Assembly: GCA_003569145.1 (NCBI GenBank)
Contig: BGOH01000008.1
Span: 1 to 64,000 of the forward strand
Length of the DNA stretch: 64,000 bases
Source: Clavibacter sp.
Lineage (GTDB): Bacteria > Actinomycetota > Actinomycetes > Nanopelagicales > Nanopelagicaceae
Reading direction: 5' to 3'
The notes under the pieces are model-generated. The model was not told where the DNA came from. It searched no databases and saw nothing but the letters and a program-made list of their open reading frames with translations. A program made the position numbers and the translations under genes. This document shows, piece after piece, positions 59,587-64,000 of the stretch (the first letter of the stretch is position 1; each line of letters begins with the position of its first letter).

Positions 59587-61097
59587 CACAGCGAAGCTAA
59601 CCACTGGGTCAGTAGGCGAACTCCATATCCTGTTCCACCTTTAACATTTTCTCCTGCATCAACTTCGGATCTGGCAGGACCAGCAATATCAAGATGAACC
59701 CACTTGCGCTTGCCAACAAAATTTTCCAAAAATAGCGCAGCAGTAACTGAGCCACCTTGAAACTTAAACTTATCAGCGGTGTGATTAAAGTCTGCAACAT
59801 TGCTCTCTAGCGCAATTGAATAATCATCAACTAATGGCATATGCCAGATTTGATCTCCAGTGTAATCGCCAATGTCGGCAAGCTTTCTGGCAAGTTTATT
59901 GTCTCTGGTATACATCGCTCCGTAATATCGGCTAAGACCAAGGGTGGCAGCTCCAGTTAGAGTCGCAACATCAATTAAATAATCTGGATCAAGATTCTTA
60001 TCAGCATAAGCAAGACCATCTGCTAGAACTAATCTTCCTTCAGCATCAGTGTTAATTACCTCAACTGTAGTTCCGCCATAATGAGTAATAACATCAGATG
60101 GACGAGTTGATGTGCCGGAAAGTGAGTTCTCAGCAAGCATTAGTAGCGCTGTGATTCGAACATTTAATTTTAATTCTGCCGCAGCAATTGTTGCCATTAG
60201 TACGCAAGCTGCGCCAGCCATATCGCTTTTCATTGCAGTCATTACGTCATAGGGGCGCTTGAGAGAAACTCCTCCAGTATCAAAGGTAATTCCCTTGCCA
60301 ACTAAGACCACATGTGGCGCCCTCTTTGATCCTTTTGGCTTATAACTTAACTCCACAAATCTTGGTGGGTTCTTAACACTGGAATTACCAATCGCGCTAA
60401 GCCCACCAAACTCTGCCAATTGGCGGCCAGATTTGATCTTTAGAGTGAGCGTGGAGCTCTTTGCAAGGGATTTTGCTTGAGCAGCCATCCAAGCTGGGTT
60501 TTTAATATTAGAGGGAGTCTGTATTAGATCTCTAGCTTTCCAGGTTGACTTCACTAGCACCTTTGCGCGCTCTAGCACTTCAGCAAAATCTCCTACAAGA
60601 GTAATCTCTGGAGTTAGGCTTTTTGTGCCACTTTTCTGACTCCAAATATAAGTAGCAAGGGCAGAGGAGATAAAGTGAAGTTGAGCATCACTTTCCTTTT
60701 CAACTAAGAAGGAGAGAAGCGAGGAGTTACTAGCCTTTATCTTTCGACCAATAGCTGCTGATGCTCTGCGAATGTGGGAATTAGTTGAATCTCCAACTCC
60801 AACAAGGAGAATGCGAACTACATCTCCACTTGCTTGCAGCACTGGAATATCAATTACTTCTCCAGCTTTACCAGTAACAGTTCCGCCATTTTTCTTAATC
60901 TCATCTTTAAGTGAAATTGAATAAATCTTTTCAATGCTCTGTATGATTTTTTTGCTTAAAATAATCTCTATCTCAGGTACTTCTTTTGATTCTTTTGCTT
61001 TTATTGGAAGAGCGATATGAGAAAAATCTTTAAAGAATTTCTCCGAGATTTCCCCCGGAAGTTTTACCGTTCCGAGTTTCGGAATCGGTAGGTTCAC
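59586..61097 (-). CDS. pepA: leucyl aminopeptidase (M17)
   Basis: A 503-aa cytosolic peptidase. The N-terminal half is less conserved; the catalytic domain has VLVGKGITFDTGGVSLKR (metal Lys/Asp), MKSDMAGAACVLMA and NTDAEGRLVLADGLAYA (metal Asp/Glu and bicarbonate Arg). LIDVATLTGAA is also typical. The start is GTG at 61097, overlapping the DUF3117 stop by 4 bp (GTGA). It releases N-terminal amino acids from peptides. Confidence 0.94.
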   Translation of the reverse strand: MNLPIPKLGTVKLPGEISEKFFKDFSHIALPIKAKESKEVPEIEIILSKKIIQSIEKIYSISLKDEIKKNGGTVTGKAGEVIDIPVLQASGDVVRILLVGVGDSTNSHIRRASAAIGRKIKASNSSLLSFLVEKESDAQLHFISSALATYIWSQKSGTKSLTPEITLVGDFAEVLERAKVLVKSTWKARDLIQTPSNIKNPAWMAAQAKSLAKSSTLTLKIKSGRQLAEFGGLSAIGNSSVKNPPRFVELSYKPKGSKRAPHVVLVGKGITFDTGGVSLKRPYDVMTAMKSDMAGAACVLMATIAAAELKLNVRITALLMLAENSLSGTSTRPSDVITHYGGTTVEVINTDAEGRLVLADGLAYADKNLDPDYLIDVATLTGAATLGLSRYYGAMYTRDNKLARKLADIGDYTGDQIWHMPLVDDYSIALESNVADFNHTADKFKFQGGSVTAALFLENFVGKRKWVHLDIAGPARSEVDAGENVKGGTGYGVRLLTQWLASL

Positions 61098-61273
61098 TTC
61101 TTAAGAAGGGAGATTGACGCATTTAATACGTCGGCAAGATTTCGAGCCTCTTCTTGATTTAGCTCTACTACCAAGCGGCCGCCACCCTCGAGCGGGATTC
61201 GCATCACTAGGCTCCGGGCTTCCTTGGTAACTTCCATAGGTCCATCGCCAGTGCGGGGTTTCATGGCTGCCAT
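61094..61273 (-). CDS. DUF3117 family small protein
   Basis: Only 59 aa, so absent from the ORF track. MAAMKPRTGDGPMEVTKEAR and VMRIPLEGGGRLVVELNQEE are near-invariant in the actinobacterial DUF3117 family, followed by ARNLADVLNASISLLKK. Function is unknown; in M. tuberculosis I recall it as Rv1211. Its stop overlaps pepA's GTG start, and it lies just upstream of a small sigma-like gene. Confidence 0.93.
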   Translation of the reverse strand: MAAMKPRTGDGPMEVTKEARSLVMRIPLEGGGRLVVELNQEEARNLADVLNASISLLKK

Positions 61274-61360
61274 CGATTAGCCTTCTCTCTAAATCAATCC
61301 TTGAAAGATCTTTTAGCCTTAAGCCCCAGCTCCAAGCTGGGAGAGGGAATTATCCCTTAT

Positions 61361-61567
61361 CTAGCTACCTTGTGGGAAATTGAAAGCCGAGCTCATTCTC
61401 ATCCGTCCAGAGGCCAATACCGCCGTGATTGCACGCTTGGGAGCCCCTATTTTCTCGGAAATTTCCTCGATGCTATATCTCTTTACGTAATAAAGGGTAA
61501 GCACGATCCGTTCTTCTTCAGGAAGAGAGTCGATGAACTCTTCTAATGTCTGGTTCTGCTTACTCAC
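61361..61567 (-). CDS. orphan sigma-70 region-4-like HTH protein
   Basis: A 68-aa protein. SLPEEERIVLTLYYVKRYSIEEISEKIGAPKRAITAVLASGRMRM matches the region 4 helix-turn-helix of sigma factors (the -35 binding helix), with no region 2 domain before it. The opposite-strand ORF is a shadow. It could bind promoter DNA or an RNA polymerase subunit; a regulator or decoy role is inference. It lies between DUF3117 and a SRPBCC protein gene. Confidence 0.7.
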   Translation of the reverse strand: MSKQNQTLEEFIDSLPEEERIVLTLYYVKRYSIEEISEKIGAPKRAITAVLASGRMRMSSAFNFPQGS

Positions 61568-61597
61568 AAGGCTAAGGCTACTGCCGATGGCGCCCCT

Positions 61598-62050
61598 TCA
61601 GTTGTTAAATCCTCGCGCAAACTTCGCCAAGGAGTAATTCACAGCAAGCAAGATTCCTGGTTTTATCAGGGCCAGAATCGCAGCTGGAGCATCGATTCGT
61701 TCATACCAATCAAATCTAGTTTCACCTGGCGCTATCTCTATTAGACGAAATTCTCCAATTCCTTTAATCCAACGACCATAGTGATCAACGGCGCAAAAAG
61801 TCTCTGGAATCCAAGCAGTAATTTTCATCTCATCCCAGATGCCAATTTTTCCAATTCCAGTAAATGCAGAAATTGTTGTGCCAATACCTGAGCTTCCATC
61901 TTTATCCGCACTTGAATTCACCTTTGTCAGAGCCATCCACTGACCTTGACTCTTCCAATCAACTAATTTTTCCCAAACTTCACCAATGGGCGCAGAGATA
62001 GTTACGCTGGCTCTAAAGTCCGCAAGTTTGGATTTACTATTCATGCTCAT
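61598..62050 (-). CDS. SRPBCC (START/Bet v1-like) protein
   Basis: A 150-aa protein with the polyketide-cyclase/SRPBCC pattern: RASVTISAPIGEVWEKLVDWKSQGQWM, then a beta-rich middle and the long C-terminal helix (ILALIKPGILLAVNYSLAKFA). These domains bind hydrophobic ligands. Its ATG (62050) overlaps the LOG gene stop by 4 bp, suggesting co-expression. Ligand unknown. Confidence 0.82.
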   Translation of the reverse strand: MSMNSKSKLADFRASVTISAPIGEVWEKLVDWKSQGQWMALTKVNSSADKDGSSGIGTTISAFTGIGKIGIWDEMKITAWIPETFCAVDHYGRWIKGIGEFRLIEIAPGETRFDWYERIDAPAAILALIKPGILLAVNYSLAKFARGFNN

Positions 62051-62586
62051 GAAGTCACATGCTTTATCGCGCTATCAATTGTGTTACACCAAGAAACTAA
62101 CTCATGCTGACCTGGTTTCATAAAGTTCATTGCAGTTAAGTCATCTAGCGCTAAACGAAGCGAGCCATAGACTCCACTTGGATCTAGAATTGCAATTGGC
62201 TTGTTGTGAAAACCTAAATATCTTCCCACCCAGATTTCCAATAACTCCTCGAGTGTGCCAATCCCACCAGGAAGTGCGATAAAACCATCGGCTAAGCTTT
62301 CAATTAAACCTTTTCGCTCACGCATATCTTTTACTACATGCATCTGGCTTGCATCATGGTCAATAAATTCCACACTCATTAGCCGCTCTGGAATAACTCC
62401 AATAGTTATACCGCCATTTTCTCTTGCGCCCTTGGCCACCTCGCCCATTACCGATATCGCGCCGCCTCCCCAGACCAATTCATGGCCTAATTTGGCAAGG
62501 GATGCCCCTAATTCAAAGCCAAGCTCTAGATTCTCTTTTGAAACTAAGGTCGATGATGCGCAATAAACGGCAACTTTCATAGCCAC
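62047..62586 (-). CDS. LOG-family (TIGR00730) nucleotide-5'-phosphate phosphoribohydrolase
   Basis: A 179-aa Rossmann-fold enzyme. MKVAVYCASS begins the fold (start M at 62580 is likely; the track uses GTG at 62586). LVWGGGAISVMGEVAKGA and GFIALPGGIGTLEELLEIWVG contain the GGGxxxxMG and PGGxGTxxE signatures of LOG proteins. Related enzymes release cytokinin-like bases from AMP derivatives; M. tuberculosis Rv1205 is the relative I recall. The natural substrate here is unknown. Confidence 0.9.
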   Translation of the reverse strand: MAMKVAVYCASSTLVSKENLELGFELGASLAKLGHELVWGGGAISVMGEVAKGARENGGITIGVIPERLMSVEFIDHDASQMHVVKDMRERKGLIESLADGFIALPGGIGTLEELLEIWVGRYLGFHNKPIAILDPSGVYGSLRLALDDLTAMNFMKPGQHELVSWCNTIDSAIKHVTS

Positions 62587-62655
62587 ACTCTAAAGCAGTT
62601 TTTTTCTTACGCTTACTCTGGGCAAGTGCTAGCCAATAGTTGGTAGCGTTGGACG

Positions 62656-63579
62656 GTGAGCAAAGCTAGCGCGGCATATGGTTATGGGATTTCAACCATT
62701 GCAAAAGATGGATCGATACTTGATACCTATTTTCATCAACTAGGCCTAGGCGCAGCTGAAGCAAGCAGAGTTGATTTAACAAGCCTTGAAGGGGCAGATA
62801 ACGAGCGAGAGATAACGCGAGCCCTAGTAAAGACAGAAATTGAGCTAGATAAGCCGCCGGCAAGTGTTGCTGATGCCTACTTGCGACTTCATCTACTCTC
62901 TCATCGTTTAGTTAAACCACATGGGTTATCACTTGAAGGAATTTTTTCAATTCTTAACAATGTCGTTTGGACTTCCCATGGGCCCTGCGCTATTGCTGGA
63001 TTTGATCAGGTGCGTTTAAAGCTGCGTGCTAAATATGGCTATCTTGCAATTTACGGCGTAGATAAATTTCCAAGGATGCTTGATTATGTTGTTCCAGAAG
63101 GAGTGCGAATTGCGGATGCAGATCGCGTAAGACTTGGAGCTTATTTATCACCTGGAACAACGGTGATGCATGAAGGCTTTGTTAACTTCAATGCTGGAAC
63201 TCTTGGCGCATCAATGGTTGAGGGCCGAATCTCGGCAGGAGTTGTTGTCGGCGATGGTTCAGATATCGGCGGCGGAGCTTCGATTATGGGAACGCTAAGT
63301 GGCGGCGGAAAAGAAGTAATCTCTATTGGCAAGCGAACACTTCTAGGGGCCAACTCAGGACTTGGAATTTCCCTTGGTGATGATTGCGTTTTAGAAGCTG
63401 GCGTCTATTTAACTGCAGGCTCAAAAGTACTTCTACCAGATGGCAAAGTAGTCAAAGCAAGAGAGCTATCTGGCGCAAATTCACTTTTGATCCGTAGAAA
63501 TTCCCAGAGCGGTGCACTTGAAGCACTTAATAAAAGTGGAACTTGGGGCGGCTTAAATAGCGTGCTGCACTCTAATTAA
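62656..63579 (+). CDS. dapD: tetrahydrodipicolinate N-succinyltransferase
   Basis: Adds succinyl to tetrahydrodipicolinate in lysine/diaminopimelate synthesis. The N-terminal half (AYLRLHLLSHRLVKPHGLSLEGIF, NVVWTSHGPCAIAGFD) precedes a left-handed beta-helix (RLGAYLSPGTTVMHEGFVNFNAGT, MVEGRISAGVVVGDGSDIGGGASI). At 307 aa it fits the actinobacterial type. dapC is in the same window (46745); dapE, divergent to dapD in mycobacteria, is not seen here. Confidence 0.92.
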   Translation: MSKASAAYGYGISTIAKDGSILDTYFHQLGLGAAEASRVDLTSLEGADNEREITRALVKTEIELDKPPASVADAYLRLHLLSHRLVKPHGLSLEGIFSILNNVVWTSHGPCAIAGFDQVRLKLRAKYGYLAIYGVDKFPRMLDYVVPEGVRIADADRVRLGAYLSPGTTVMHEGFVNFNAGTLGASMVEGRISAGVVVGDGSDIGGGASIMGTLSGGGKEVISIGKRTLLGANSGLGISLGDDCVLEAGVYLTAGSKVLLPDGKVVKARELSGANSLLIRRNSQSGALEALNKSGTWGGLNSVLHSN

Positions 63580-64000
63580 ATAAGGCAGTAGTTAGATCGT
63601 TCAACAATATCTGGCAGACACTCTTTAGCGATAAAGGGCAGCTTCACAATTGCCTTTGTGTTATGAATCCAGGTTGATGGAAGTTTTACTCTAGCTCGAA
63701 AGAGCTCTCCAGTTAGCGTTGTGGTTGCCCCAGTACTTGAAATTGCTGTAATTGAACTAATGCTTCCAGTTTGAGTTCTTGAGTTAATGGTAAATGACAC
63801 AACATTAGGTAGCAGAAAGGCTTGCGCCATAGCGCTCTGTGGCACAAACCTTGACCAAAGTGCATATCTGCGATTAATTGTTGGATCTAAGCTCCATGGA
63901 TCAGGAACTCCAGTTAGGTAAGGAAGTGGACTTCCCCAAACATCAACAACATTTTGAGTAACTCCCCCACTTGATGAAAAGTAAAAGGCTTGAATTGGTT
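63576..64000 (-). CDS. SpoIID/LytB-domain protein, N-terminus beyond window
   Basis: The frame is open to the right edge of the window, so the gene is partial. PIQAFYFSSSGGVTQNVVDVWGS and PYLTGVPDPWSL match the SpoIID/LytB domain found in sporulation murein hydrolases and in secreted actinobacterial proteins. The track's start at 63845 is only an internal GTG. The C-terminal part (RARVKLPSTWIHNTKAIVKLP) is beta-rich. Non-sporulating actinobacteria often carry such proteins; the role is probably cell wall remodelling. The stop overlaps dapD's end by 4 bp. Confidence 0.75.
   Translation of the reverse strand, partial: PIQAFYFSSSGGVTQNVVDVWGSPLPYLTGVPDPWSLDPTINRRYALWSRFVPQSAMAQAFLLPNVVSFTINSRTQTGSISSITAISSTGATTTLTGELFRARVKLPSTWIHNTKAIVKLPFIAKECLPDIVERSNYCLI

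Noticed and set aside
61301-61546. 81-aa plus-strand ORF opposite the sigma-like gene
   Set aside because: The minus-strand frame has a coherent helix-turn-helix; this one has no family features.

Overview
The window looks like chromosome from a streamlined, AT-rich actinobacterium, most likely a freshwater acI/Nanopelagicales-type lineage or close relative. The evidence is two WhiB regulators, MtrA/MtrB, mycothiol synthesis (MshB), actinobacteria-restricted families (DUF3107, DUF3117, DUF3499, DUF5719, a DUF6459/Rv3235-like protein), single-copy housekeeping genes, very short spacers and many start/stop overlaps. Base composition and taxonomy are judged by eye only. I see no insertion sequence, prophage, CRISPR array or integrase, and once two hidden genes are counted no gene-free stretch exceeds about 300 bp.

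Layout. 1-5 kb: a ThiF/cyclodehydratase-like protein, an AarF/ABC1 kinase, an HNH (DUF1524) secreted protein, tRNA-Lys, a YqhA-like membrane protein, a small membrane protein missing from the ORF track, and TrhO, nearly all split by single-base frameshifts. 5-8 kb: class III transaminase plus MmsA, a probable beta-alanine/malonate-semialdehyde route. 8-11.6 kb: ribD-ribE-ribBA-ribH under an FMN riboswitch. 11.6-19.5 kb: DUF885 peptidase, ArgG, two methyltransferase/ribosome-related genes, small membrane proteins, a CrtI-like oxidoreductase and a PatB-type lyase. 19.6-25.8 kb: an alpha-glucoside uptake and hydrolysis operon (SBP, two permeases, GH13 enzyme, LacI regulator; no ATPase gene). 25.9-28.2 kb: AlkA, MsrB, MsrA, tRNA-Arg, WhiB1-like.

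28-47 kb follows, in my recollection, the M. tuberculosis Rv3219-Rv3264c order: whiB1, pdtaS, (CpaE/CpaB pair), Rv3235-like, secA, comF, mtrB, mtrA, sahH, manB, DUF3499, DUF5719, giant GT2, whiB2, manC. 46.7-63.6 kb resembles a compressed Rv1170-Rv1232 region: dapC, fdxA, cysS, mshB, TetR, DUF3107, ParA, DUF2236, MarC, PHP, EamA, CBS/MgtE-like, DUF1003, mrp, tatB, O-methyltransferase, pepA, DUF3117, LOG, dapD. Modules expected between these genes (lpqB, sigE-rseA-htrA, manA) are absent.

The most important technical observation is that probable frameshifts are concentrated in the first 5 kb, sparse to 30.3 kb, and not seen from there to 64 kb. Most are consistent with a lost or gained base in a short homopolymer, so I read them mainly as assembly error rather than gene decay. 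The most interesting regulatory structures are the FMN riboswitch with its promoter inside the preceding gene and a sequestered ribosome binding site, a terminator-like hairpin between the whiB2 promoter and its start codon, and a very strong non-terminator hairpin between the sugar-binding protein and permease genes. I found no convincing undescribed defence or mobile system.
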